Of a DNA stretch of 64,000 bases, positions 19,856 through 29,126 are shown piece by piece; the stretch's first letter is position 1, and every line of letters starts with the position of its first letter. Source of the DNA: Pseudobdellovibrionaceae bacterium (GTDB taxonomy: Bacteria > Bdellovibrionota > Bdellovibrionia > Bdellovibrionales > Bdellovibrionaceae); assembly GCA_022843825.1 (NCBI GenBank), contig JALHMX010000011.1, forward strand, positions 1 through 64,000, read 5' to 3'. The translations under genes were made by a program, and so were the position numbers. The notes under the pieces are model-generated. The model saw only the letters and a list, made by a program, of their open reading frames with translations, was not told the origin of the DNA and searched no databases.

Positions 19856-20812
19856 TTACTTTGTTAATCCGATTTCACGTAACCGCTGCATCAAAAACTC
19901 GTGCGCTGTAATATCGGGATATTTAGCACCACTTCCTTTACAAGAGGCCAAACAGCTTAAACTTGACTCGGGATGCGGATGCATAAAGAACGGCATAGAG
20001 TACCGAGATACGTTGGTGCCGTCTTGAGGATTAATCACTCGATGAGTCGTCGATGGAATTACATCATTGGTAATTCGCGCCAACATATCCCCGGCATCGA
20101 CGATAAGTGTTCCGAAATCACTTTCAATATCTAACCATGTACCGTCGCGATCCTTGAGTTGCAAACCTGACTGCGTTGCTGCCGGCAATAGTGTGATAAA
20201 ATTAATATCTTCATGGGCTGCCGCGCGAACACAACGTGGATCAACTCCCTCAGGAATTGGAGGGTAATGCAACAATCTTAAAATAGAGTTTCCTTCACTG
20301 ACCATATTTTTGAAAAAATCTTTTTCTACTTCTAGTGGGCCCGTCAAAGCTTCCATCATTTGAATACCCGCTTGCTCCAACTGAGTATAAAGTTTTTCAA
20401 AAATGGGTTTAAATTCTGGAGTGATATCATGGGGCCAAATATTTTGTGGATAATACTTTGCAAAAGGATGACTTGCTTCTACTTCTCTTCCCACGTGCCA
20501 AAACTCTTTTAAATCCATCACCGGAGAAGACTTTGCGTGCTCGGTACCAAATGCGGTGTAACCACGTTGGCCTCCGCCTTGAGCTGAGATATATGATCTT
20601 TTTTTCTCCGTAGGAAGGCTGTATAACTTTTCAAGTATTTGATAGGCTTGCTTCAACAAATCCGGCGAGACATCATGATCTTTCAGAATAATAAATCCAT
20701 ATTCCTTAAGCCCCTGATAAAGATCATCGACAAATTTTTTCTTTTGTTCCGGAGTTCCTCGAGTATAGCTTGCTAAGCTGATGGTATTAACTTTGCGGAT
20801 GTTTTGCGCCAT
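19856..20812 (-). CDS. 2-oxoglutarate/Fe(II)-dependent oxygenase, isopenicillin N synthase family
   Basis: GFIILKDHDV, AAHEDINFITLL, LQLKDRDGTWLDIE, LIVDAGDMLARITN, STTHRVINP. Confidence 0.9.
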   Translation of the reverse strand: MAQNIRKVNTISLASYTRGTPEQKKKFVDDLYQGLKEYGFIILKDHDVSPDLLKQAYQILEKLYSLPTEKKRSYISAQGGGQRGYTAFGTEHAKSSPVMDLKEFWHVGREVEASHPFAKYYPQNIWPHDITPEFKPIFEKLYTQLEQAGIQMMEALTGPLEVEKDFFKNMVSEGNSILRLLHYPPIPEGVDPRCVRAAAHEDINFITLLPAATQSGLQLKDRDGTWLDIESDFGTLIVDAGDMLARITNDVIPSTTHRVINPQDGTNVSRYSMPFFMHPHPESSLSCLASCKGSGAKYPDITAHEFLMQRLREIGLTK

Positions 20813-20847
20813 AATCTCTCCTTGAGTGTGCCGTCATAGTAACTTCT

Positions 20848-21600
20848 CTAAAAAATAATATCAATGATCACTGCGTGGTCCTCAGACAAAAACCTAAAAT
20901 GAATATCTGCTTCATACAAACGAAACGCATGCTGATTTCTATAGGGAGAATCTTTTTGCTCATAGCCCTTATACAGGGTAGGACGAGGATCCTGCTGGAT
21001 TATTTCCATAATCGATTTCTTTAAACTAAAATCTTGTTTTCTCTCCATCCATTGGAGGATCTTCTGCTCTGCAAAGTCCGTGAATTCCACTGTAATATTT
21101 TTATGAATTTGTGCGGACCATCCACCAGCGGCCTCAGGCTGGCTTTCAAACTGTGGCAAATAGGGCTTTATATCTAAAACCGGTGTGCCTTCGACCAAAT
21201 CTCCACCCCAGAAAAAAATTCTATCATCTGCCACTTCTTTGATCTTTACCAATGACAGCCCAATGGGATTAGGGCGGTGCGGCGACCTAGTCGCAAAGAC
21301 TCCTTTAGACCCTCCGTCTAATCGCGGTGGATGAACTTTTGCGTGATAGTTGGATGTATTGTTTTTATGAAATACAAAGATAATCCATAGATAGCCATAA
21401 TCATTTAAACCATCTAAGGCCGCTTTGGGCTGCCACTCTGGCGCAATAACAAGCTCAGAAACCACATCCTTAACTATTCCTGGCTGGCGGGGTACCCCAA
21501 ATTTTTCAGGGTAGCATGATTTAATGTGACCGATGATTTTCATTTGCGTATATTTTTCATCAAGCGATAACTCAAAAGACGGGGTGTTTTTTTCACTCAT
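20848..21600 (-). CDS. trmO: tRNA (N6-threonylcarbamoyladenosine37-N6)-methyltransferase TrmO (TsaA family)
   Basis: GIVKDVVSELVI, GVFATRSPHRPNPIGLSLVKI, VLDIKPYLP, DPRP motif. Confidence 0.9.
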   Translation of the reverse strand: MSEKNTPSFELSLDEKYTQMKIIGHIKSCYPEKFGVPRQPGIVKDVVSELVIAPEWQPKAALDGLNDYGYLWIIFVFHKNNTSNYHAKVHPPRLDGGSKGVFATRSPHRPNPIGLSLVKIKEVADDRIFFWGGDLVEGTPVLDIKPYLPQFESQPEAAGGWSAQIHKNITVEFTDFAEQKILQWMERKQDFSLKKSIMEIIQQDPRPTLYKGYEQKDSPYRNQHAFRLYEADIHFRFLSEDHAVIIDIIF

Positions 21601-21618
21601 AGGTCAGAAAGGTACAAG

Positions 21619-22734
21619 ATGAAAACTTTTTTTGCATCAGTTTTGTTTTTCTTTGGAGTCACTTTTTCTCTCACACAACAGGCTTTTGCTTGGGGAGGTC
21701 GCGGTCACGACACCATCTGCCAGTCGGCAGTTCAGCTAGTGCAAGATAAAAATTTAAAAGCTTTCTTACTTTATCGCCCCCATGTTTTAGGTCACCTTTG
21801 CAATGTTCCAGATGTTTACTGGAAAAGTATGACTTCTGACTTAACTAAAGAAGGGAATCCTACTCATTACATTAGCTCAGAAATGCTGGGTGTTTCCTTG
21901 CAATATTTACCGTTAGATTTAGCTGCCTTAACAGCTAAATACAATGGAACTGAAAGTAAAACTAAGCCTGGAGTTAAAATTGTCAACCTTCCCTACGATA
22001 TGGGAACCAGTTGGTGGAGAGCAAATCAGCTTTTTCACATGGCCGTTAAATCAGCCTCTAAAATTAAGGCTCAGTCTCTTCCTGCACCAACAAATTCTAA
22101 AGAGCAGCAAGACAGCAACTTACCTTATAACCAAGCGGTTTACGACATGATGGTTTATATGGGAGTCATGGGCCACTTTGTTGGCGATAACTCTCAGCCT
22201 TTTCACAATAATGATGATCACGATGGATATGCGGCCGGCCACGGCGGAATTCACGCCTACTATGAAGAGCAAACAGTGGCCTTCTTTGAAGCGGATCTTT
22301 CTGCGCGCATCGTAGCTAAGGCCAATACTCTGAAGCGTAGTCCCTTCATGTTTGAAAAAACTCCTCTTGAACAAATGCGCAGCCTTAGTCAAATCGCCTT
22401 TGACGAAGTCGGAGCCGTTTTAAGATTAGATCCTATTTTGACTCCTTCGACTTTGAAAGAAGAGCATGGAATGAAAATCAGAACGCCAGCAACGCGCAAG
22501 CCCGCTGAAATTGGACAAAAATCTTTTGCTCCACTGATAGTGACTCAAATGGGACGTTCCGCTTTATTGTTGGCAAAACTGTGGGATGATATTTATGCTC
22601 AGGCCGGAAAACCTAACTTAGCCCCCTATAGAAGCTATCGGTATCCATTAACTCCAGATTTTATTATGCCTGACTACTATACGATTGCTGCAGTTCCAAC
22701 GCCGATCGATCTACCCGCAACAGTAGCGCAGTGA
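21619..22734 (+). CDS. S1/P1 nuclease family protein, secreted
   Basis: Signal peptide then WGGRGHDTICQSA, HYISSE, YMGVMGHFVGDNSQPFHNNDDHDGYAAGHGGIHAYYE zinc-ligand motifs. Confidence 0.88.
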   Translation: MKTFFASVLFFFGVTFSLTQQAFAWGGRGHDTICQSAVQLVQDKNLKAFLLYRPHVLGHLCNVPDVYWKSMTSDLTKEGNPTHYISSEMLGVSLQYLPLDLAALTAKYNGTESKTKPGVKIVNLPYDMGTSWWRANQLFHMAVKSASKIKAQSLPAPTNSKEQQDSNLPYNQAVYDMMVYMGVMGHFVGDNSQPFHNNDDHDGYAAGHGGIHAYYEEQTVAFFEADLSARIVAKANTLKRSPFMFEKTPLEQMRSLSQIAFDEVGAVLRLDPILTPSTLKEEHGMKIRTPATRKPAEIGQKSFAPLIVTQMGRSALLLAKLWDDIYAQAGKPNLAPYRSYRYPLTPDFIMPDYYTIAAVPTPIDLPATVAQ

Positions 22735-22824
22735 ATGTCAGATTACACTTTCATACTAGCAATAGGACTTAGTTTCCTATTGCTGCTCTTAGCAACCGTC
22801 ATCTTTATTAAAAAATTTAAATAA
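22735..22824 (+). CDS. Tiny ORF, 29-aa single-TM peptide, abutting the nuclease stop codon
   Basis: TGA|ATG junction; MSDYTFILAIGLSFLLLLLATVIFIKKFK; below ORF-track cutoff. Confidence 0.5.
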   Translation: MSDYTFILAIGLSFLLLLLATVIFIKKFK

Positions 22825-23928
22825 TTAAAACCAGTACGTCAAACTGGTCCCTGCAAGAAAACTATTTCCATCCAGATTTTGATTTGCATTGGATCCAATA
22901 AGCCCCTCAAAAACGCCATCAACGCTTAAGCTATTATACTTCAAACCCAATCCCACTGCGGCTGTAGTAGTGTTTAAGCCTGGACCCTGATCATTTTGGT
23001 GAAACATTCCCACGATTTGTTTAATTGAAGAACGTAAAATCATAGCGTCGGTCATAGGAGACTCAAAGCCGATAACCATCGGCAACTGAACTAATACAGT
23101 CGACCCACCTGTTAACCGGTTCTTGTTTTGTGACGTCTCAAAGTTGACGCGATAAAAAATAGTATCCACTCCAGCAAAAAAGTTTTTTACAAAACTCATT
23201 TTATAATCGAGTATTTCCAAGTCGTTAACCTCAGTGCCCAAAACTTTTTTCTTCGCGCGGCTGCTGTTCAAATCAAACATCAAATAAATATCATCAAACT
23301 CAAAAAGCACTCCAGCTACAAAGGCCTGGCTAACTGAAAGTCGCGATGAAGTTACAAAATCGTCCACTTCGTTTAAAAATCCCGAACCAGCAAAAAAACT
23401 CAAATCATTAAAACGAAAACCTAAGTTAAGGTGGTTTCCATGATTACTGACCTTATTCACTTTATCATTCTCAGCTGCATAAAATAAATCAATAGCATAA
23501 GAGTAACCCAGCGAGCGGGCCGCATAATTAATGTTCAACGAGTTAGAACTCAGCTTAAATGCCGAGGTTGTTGCTATGTTCATGTATTCACGAGACCGAT
23601 CAATCAAATCACTTGGACGCCCTAAAGCCACGCCCACTGCGTAGCGGTCAGAGGCCTGTTCATTCATCGTCTTCTTTGCCAACAAATAAGGGCGCGACTC
23701 GACAGTAGCACCTAAGGTACTGCCAGACTGAATAAGAATATAATTAGGTATCTCTAACAACTTCGTAGGAAACAAAAAAGACAGCTCAGTATCTTTAAGA
23801 TGGTTGGATTGTAGCGCCTGAACACGGGCACGCGATGCATGACCCTTTACAGAAAAAAGCAGACAGCCCGCACTAACCAGGACGCCAATAACGGCCATTT
23901 TTAAGCAAGAATGTCTTGAACAACTCAT
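22825..23928 (-). CDS. Outer-membrane protein, paralogue 1 of tandem family
   Basis: ASRARVQALQSNHL N-terminal motif, beta-strand pattern, terminal aromatic (TSLTYWF). Confidence 0.7.
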   Translation of the reverse strand: MSCSRHSCLKMAVIGVLVSAGCLLFSVKGHASRARVQALQSNHLKDTELSFLFPTKLLEIPNYILIQSGSTLGATVESRPYLLAKKTMNEQASDRYAVGVALGRPSDLIDRSREYMNIATTSAFKLSSNSLNINYAARSLGYSYAIDLFYAAENDKVNKVSNHGNHLNLGFRFNDLSFFAGSGFLNEVDDFVTSSRLSVSQAFVAGVLFEFDDIYLMFDLNSSRAKKKVLGTEVNDLEILDYKMSFVKNFFAGVDTIFYRVNFETSQNKNRLTGGSTVLVQLPMVIGFESPMTDAMILRSSIKQIVGMFHQNDQGPGLNTTTAAVGLGLKYNSLSVDGVFEGLIGSNANQNLDGNSFLAGTSLTYWF

Positions 23929-23967
23929 AGTCTTGGACTGTATATCAAAAACCAGAAAGATAAAATA

Positions 23968-23997
23968 AAAAAGGCTTATGTTTCCATAAGCCTTTTT
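23968..23997 (-). terminator. Intrinsic terminator for the 24032-25129 gene
   Basis: AAAAAGGCTTATG-TTTC-CATAAGCCTTTTT; U-tract in minus orientation. Confidence 0.8.
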
Positions 23998-24031
23998 GCG
24001 ATTTTGAAAATCAACTTATATTTCTATAAAA

Positions 24032-25129
24032 TTAGAAGTTATAAGCAACACCAACAGTTGTTAACAAGTTATTAGCATTAATTGTCTGAGTTCCACCAGT
24101 CATGATAGTTCCATCAACAGTGATTTTGTTGAAGTTAACTCCAACACCAGCTGCGAATGTAGTTGTATTAAGACCTGGGTTAGTTTCTGAAGTTGTAGTT
24201 CCTGCTGTTTCAGTTTTCTCGTTAGATAACATTACGTTTTGCGTAACAGATCCGCGGAAAGTTAACCAAGAAGCTGCTGCTGTCTCTAAACCTATGATAA
24301 TTGGTAAATTCATAGTAGTAGTTTTAACTTCATTCTCTTTTTCTTCTGAAGTTGTCGTATTTAAACCAACACCATAGAAAAAGTTAGAATCGCTTTTGAT
24401 TGTGTCAATAACGTTAATACCTATTGTTGTAACAGCTAAGTTACCCAAATCAGTGGTTGGATCGCTAACAGTCGCACCGCGAGAAACGATGTTACCATGT
24501 ACTGATAAGTCACCAAAGTAGTATCCACCCTTAATATCAAAGCTTGCTTTACCTTTGTAAGTAAACGCAGCACTTTCCCAAGTGTCACCCACGATGATTT
24601 TAGCATTAGCATAAAATAAAGAAGAACTTACACCGGCTTGAACACCCATAGAAGATTCTTTTACTTCATTAGCCTTATCGTTGAAGTTAGAGTATATAAG
24701 TCCAAAGCCTGCATTCAAATCAGCCATACGTAAAGAATAGCTTACGTTTAACGGGTTTTGCTGAGCGCGGATTTCTTCCAAACCTGCAACTGCATTGGCT
24801 ATTGCTATATCATAGACCTGACTTCGACCTGCATACACAATAGAGTCTTGGTGGCCAAGGCCTAAACCTAATTTGCCTTCGCCAACAGTTCTGTACAACC
24901 AGCCCTCAGCTCGCTGAGTTGCTCCAAGAGTAAAGTCGTCTGCTCCACCTGCAGGAGCTGTAACTCCTGATTCAATTGTTAATGAATCGCCAAGTGGTAA
25001 TAATTGGTCTGGAGAAGATTGTGACACATCAATTAGGTGTGGAGCATTCCCTAGTGCTGTTACACGTGAACGTGTTGCAAAAGCTGTCGCTGTCGAAAGT
25101 ACGATGGCTAATGTAATTATATGTTTCAT
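24032..25129 (-). CDS. Outer-membrane protein, paralogue 2 of tandem family
   Basis: ATRSRVTALGNAPHLIDVSQ motif; C-terminal VGVAYNF. Confidence 0.75.
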   Translation of the reverse strand: MKHIITLAIVLSTATAFATRSRVTALGNAPHLIDVSQSSPDQLLPLGDSLTIESGVTAPAGGADDFTLGATQRAEGWLYRTVGEGKLGLGLGHQDSIVYAGRSQVYDIAIANAVAGLEEIRAQQNPLNVSYSLRMADLNAGFGLIYSNFNDKANEVKESSMGVQAGVSSSLFYANAKIIVGDTWESAAFTYKGKASFDIKGGYYFGDLSVHGNIVSRGATVSDPTTDLGNLAVTTIGINVIDTIKSDSNFFYGVGLNTTTSEEKENEVKTTTMNLPIIIGLETAAASWLTFRGSVTQNVMLSNEKTETAGTTTSETNPGLNTTTFAAGVGVNFNKITVDGTIMTGGTQTINANNLLTTVGVAYNF

Positions 25130-25174
25130 GTTTTATATCCTTTATTTAAGTTAATCTTAAAGATTCGAAGGTCA

Positions 25175-25204
25175 ACATACTTGTACTAATTAGTACAAGT
25201 ATGT
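25175..25204. repeat. 30-bp perfect palindrome spanning the stop codon of paralogue 3
   Basis: ACATACTTGTACTAATTAGTACAAGTATGT is its own reverse complement. Confidence 0.9.
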
Positions 25205-26278
25205 AACGCCTACCATACCTAATAAGTTGTTACCGTTGATGTCTTGAGTAGCTTGGTTAAAACCAGTCAAAGTTGCATCGATAGTTAATTTGTCATGCTT
25301 GATACCTACGCCAGCTGCTACAGAAGTCGCATTAAGACCTGGATTAAGATCAACTGTTACAGGGTCAGCATCGTTTTTTGTACTGTGTATAATTACAGGT
25401 TGTGTAATTGATCCACGGAAAGTCATCCATGAAGCAGCATCAACTTCCATACCGACAGTGATAGGTAAAGACATTGTCGTTGTAGTTACCGCATCAGCTG
25501 GTGGAACTTCTCTTTTAATTGTTCCATAAGCTAAAGCCGCACCCCAAAATAATTCGCTACCATCTTGTTTTAGGCTTTGTAATGCACCCAAAGAAAGGTT
25601 CATTCTGTCTTCACTAGTTCCATCAACTCCAGCAGCTTCAGTTTTGAAACCAGCTTGATCAACAGCTAAGCTATAGTACATGTCATCCATTGCGTATCCA
25701 ACCGCTGCCGAAATTCCGCCAGTTCCAGTAAATTTTTCGTCTGCATTAACATCTTCATAAGAGTTCATTAAACCAATTGCAACCTTAGCATCCCATGCGC
25801 CAGTACGTAGACCTAAACGTAACCCAGCAGAAGATTCTTTTTCTTCAGTAGCAGTCACTTTGTCTGCGTAATTTGAGTAAACTAATGAAGCTCCAAGTAA
25901 CATATCATCCATTTTCCAGCCATAAGCTAAGTAAATTGGATTTTGTTGACCTTTAATTCTGGCAATACCAGTTAAACCTGCATTACGTAAACCCCATGTT
26001 GAAGCATTTTGATTTTGGTGACCGACACCAAGACCGAATTTAGATTCACCCATTGAACGAGTAATCATACCTTCTGCGTAGTTAGTTCCTGTACCACCTG
26101 CTGTTGTACCTGATTCGAAGTTGACGTAGTCAGCAAGAACCATCATGTCAGCTGGGTTTGAGTACACCGTTTGTGTATCTACTAAGTGCGGTGAATTTCC
26201 TAGAGCAGTTACTCGTGCTCGTGATGCAAATGCGTTTACTGATGCGAAGGCAACAGCGACTATCAAGATCTTTTTCAT
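25190..26278 (-). CDS. Outer-membrane protein, paralogue 3 of tandem family
   Basis: ASRARVTALGNSPHLVDTQTVYSNPADM motif; C-terminal VGVTYLY. Confidence 0.75.
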   Translation of the reverse strand: MKKILIVAVAFASVNAFASRARVTALGNSPHLVDTQTVYSNPADMMVLADYVNFESGTTAGGTGTNYAEGMITRSMGESKFGLGVGHQNQNASTWGLRNAGLTGIARIKGQQNPIYLAYGWKMDDMLLGASLVYSNYADKVTATEEKESSAGLRLGLRTGAWDAKVAIGLMNSYEDVNADEKFTGTGGISAAVGYAMDDMYYSLAVDQAGFKTEAAGVDGTSEDRMNLSLGALQSLKQDGSELFWGAALAYGTIKREVPPADAVTTTTMSLPITVGMEVDAASWMTFRGSITQPVIIHSTKNDADPVTVDLNPGLNATSVAAGVGIKHDKLTIDATLTGFNQATQDINGNNLLGMVGVTYLY

Positions 26279-26783
26279 GGGTATTCCTTTCGTTAATCGT
26301 TAAAGTTATAAACTTTAAACTTTTTATTTATAGAACTATTTATATGTTTTAATCGTAATGACGTCCTGGTGCTTGCGCAACTTCAAAAGAAACGACAGGG
26401 TTTCAAGGAGTTGCATTTGATGACTAATTTTTAGGATAGTGTGTTTTTCCTGCAACTTTTTTTATTCGGTTTTGAAAAGCCATTCTAAAAAAGTTTTTTG
26501 AATTTTAAAAATCTTTGCTTTCCGCTGCTGGCGCGAATTTCCGAATGATATAAATAAATTTTATTTTTTAAAAACTATGTTCTTTTTTTTTAATTTTTTT
26601 GATTTTTAATAAGCTTAAACTAAGGTCTAGAGCATTTTGACGCGCACGCTAAATTCGGTTAATTCGCACCATGTTAAATCTGGACCTTTGTCCTGATTAG
26701 TCATTGATTTGTCGTTTAAATCGATCCTATATGTGACATACTTAGACTTTAGTGGAAATCAAATTTCAACAAAGGATTAAAAC

Positions 26784-29126
26784 CTGAGCAAGAATCCAAA
26801 AAGCAAATCGATGAACAGATCATTGAACGGACTTATTAAACGACACCCTGATGGATTTGGTTTTTTTATTCCCGACAACCCTGAACACGCTGACGTATTT
26901 ATTCCCGCAAGCTCCATGCAAGGAGCAATGACCAACGATAAAGTTACTGTCATGGCTGAACAAGAACGTGATGGCCGCTTCAAAGGCGATATACTACGAA
27001 TTAACGAGCGCTCACAAAAAAAAATTGCAGGACGATATCTTGTTGTTAATGAGTCTTACGGTCTTATTAAAGATGAGGGCAAGGGCTGGGGCGCTGATCT
27101 TCGCATAAGTGCAGAAGATTCCATGAGTGCAAAAAATGGCGAATTAGTTTCCGCAGAGATCTTAACTTATCCTAGTATGTCCTCTACTTCCGATAAAGCT
27201 TTGTTCACCGGCAAAATTGTAGAAATTATTGGTGATGCCGATAGCGCATTAAATGATGTTCGCCGAGTTATCATCAACCAAAACATTCCCGATCAATTTG
27301 CTCCAGGGACATTACAAGAAGCCCAGCAGTTTTCAAAAAATCCGGATGAGAGTGATTTTAAAAACCGAAAAGATTTACGGAATATCCCCATCATTACAAT
27401 AGATGGTGCTACGGCTAAAGATTTTGATGACGCCGTTTATACAGAGATTAAAGCCAATGGTTTCCACCTTTATGTAGCGATCGCAGATGTCAGTCACTAT
27501 GTAAAATCGGGAACCAGTATGGATAAAGACGCCTATGAGCGCGGAACTTCTGTTTATTTTCCCAATTTTGTGGTGCCGATGCTGCCGGAAGCATTATCTA
27601 ATGGGCTGTGTTCGCTAAATCCCCATGTGCCGCGCTTAGCTTTAGTCGCAGAAATGAATTTTGATTTTCAAGGGCAGATGTTAAATTCTAACTTTTTTGA
27701 AGCCGTGATCGAAAGTAAAGCGCGCGTTACTTATGGTGAGGCTCAAGAAATCGTTGATGGACAAGAGAATCCTAAGTTTTCGCATGTAAAAGAAAACATT
27801 CTTCGCTGCGCTGACTTAGCTAAAGTTTTAATGGCCAAACGATTTAAAGAAGGCTCTTTGGATTTAGAAGTTCCTGAAACCGAGTTAGTGATTGATGGCA
27901 CCGGTGAGCCCATTGATGTGATCAAATCTGAAAGATTGTTTGCCCATCGCTTGATTGAAGAATTAATGTTGGCAGCCAACGTGGCCGTCGCAAAATACTT
28001 AGGATCAAAAGATATTCCTTCAATGTATCGCATTCATGAGCCACCAGATCCTTTGAAGATAAGCTTTTTACAAAAGTTCATTGGGCAACTTGGATCGAAA
28101 GCTAAATTTTCTGGTGAAAAGCTGCAAAAGCAACTGACCAAAGCTTTACAAGAGTTCAACAATAAGCCTCAGGCCAGTGTTATTCATATTTTAACTTTAC
28201 GCTCGATGAGCCAAGCCAAGTACACGATCGACAATATTGGACACTTTGGATTAGGTTTTGATTTTTATACACATTTTACTTCTCCGATCCGTCGCTATCC
28301 TGATCTAATCGTTCATCGATTAATTAAGAATCAAATTGGTGTGGCAGGATATCGACTTACTGCTGAAGAGGATTTGCAAACCGCAGGCACGTGGCTTTCA
28401 GCCTGTGAGCAACGCTCGGCCAAAGCAGAAAGACAAATTCAAGCTATAAAAAAAGCGCGTTTCATGAAAAAAATGGAAGGTGAAACTTTTGATGGTATGG
28501 TTAGCTCGATCACCAAGTTCGGATTATTTGTTTTGCTGAAGCAATACAATGTCGACGGTCTGGTGCGTATAGATGATTTAGGTACACAAAACTCCTGGGT
28601 TTATGATGAAGAAAATATTCGTTTAGTGTCTAAAAAAACCGGGTTTTCATATAATATCGGAGACATTATTAAAGTGACGGTCAGCCAAGTGGACGTCGAG
28701 CAAGGACAAATTAACTTTGTCCTTGAAGGCGCCGCCGCCCGCGCACACAATGCAGATCATAAAAAACCGGCTAAAGCCCAAATTAAAGTGGCGCGCCGTT
28801 TTGACAATAAAAAATCTGGCGAAAAAAAATCTTTAAGACTGCAGTCTATTGAAAAAATACAACAGCGTGATGGCGTAGCCCCTGAAGAAAAACCACAGTT
28901 TTATGAAATAAAACCCAAGTACTCTTCACTGTCTGATTACTTAGACAAAAACCAACATACTAAAGTGGACAAATCTTATGACAAAAAACCAACAACCCAA
29001 AAGCGCGCTTCTGGCGCCACTGAAAATCGGGAAAACACTGAAAAACGCGGGAAGGCTTCGGATCATACTGGCCGTTCTGGCCAAGCACGGTTTAAGCAAC
29101 CTGGTCGAAAGAATAAATCTCGGTAG
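26784..29126 (+). CDS. rnr: Ribonuclease R (ORF-track ATG at 26811; possible CTG start at 26784)
   Basis: RNB domain: ITIDGATAKDFDDAVY, VAIADVSHYV, YFPNFVVPMLPEALSNGLCSLNP, HFGLGFDFYTHFTSPIRRYPDLIVHR; S1 domain; basic tail. Confidence 0.93.
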   Translation: MSKNPKSKSMNRSLNGLIKRHPDGFGFFIPDNPEHADVFIPASSMQGAMTNDKVTVMAEQERDGRFKGDILRINERSQKKIAGRYLVVNESYGLIKDEGKGWGADLRISAEDSMSAKNGELVSAEILTYPSMSSTSDKALFTGKIVEIIGDADSALNDVRRVIINQNIPDQFAPGTLQEAQQFSKNPDESDFKNRKDLRNIPIITIDGATAKDFDDAVYTEIKANGFHLYVAIADVSHYVKSGTSMDKDAYERGTSVYFPNFVVPMLPEALSNGLCSLNPHVPRLALVAEMNFDFQGQMLNSNFFEAVIESKARVTYGEAQEIVDGQENPKFSHVKENILRCADLAKVLMAKRFKEGSLDLEVPETELVIDGTGEPIDVIKSERLFAHRLIEELMLAANVAVAKYLGSKDIPSMYRIHEPPDPLKISFLQKFIGQLGSKAKFSGEKLQKQLTKALQEFNNKPQASVIHILTLRSMSQAKYTIDNIGHFGLGFDFYTHFTSPIRRYPDLIVHRLIKNQIGVAGYRLTAEEDLQTAGTWLSACEQRSAKAERQIQAIKKARFMKKMEGETFDGMVSSITKFGLFVLLKQYNVDGLVRIDDLGTQNSWVYDEENIRLVSKKTGFSYNIGDIIKVTVSQVDVEQGQINFVLEGAAARAHNADHKKPAKAQIKVARRFDNKKSGEKKSLRLQSIEKIQQRDGVAPEEKPQFYEIKPKYSSLSDYLDKNQHTKVDKSYDKKPTTQKRASGATENRENTEKRGKASDHTGRSGQARFKQPGRKNKSR

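Noticed and set aside
24102-25529. Plus-strand ORFs antisense to the OMP paralogues (24102-24377, 25290-25529)
   Set aside because: They resemble each other only because the underlying OMP genes are paralogous; no independent support.
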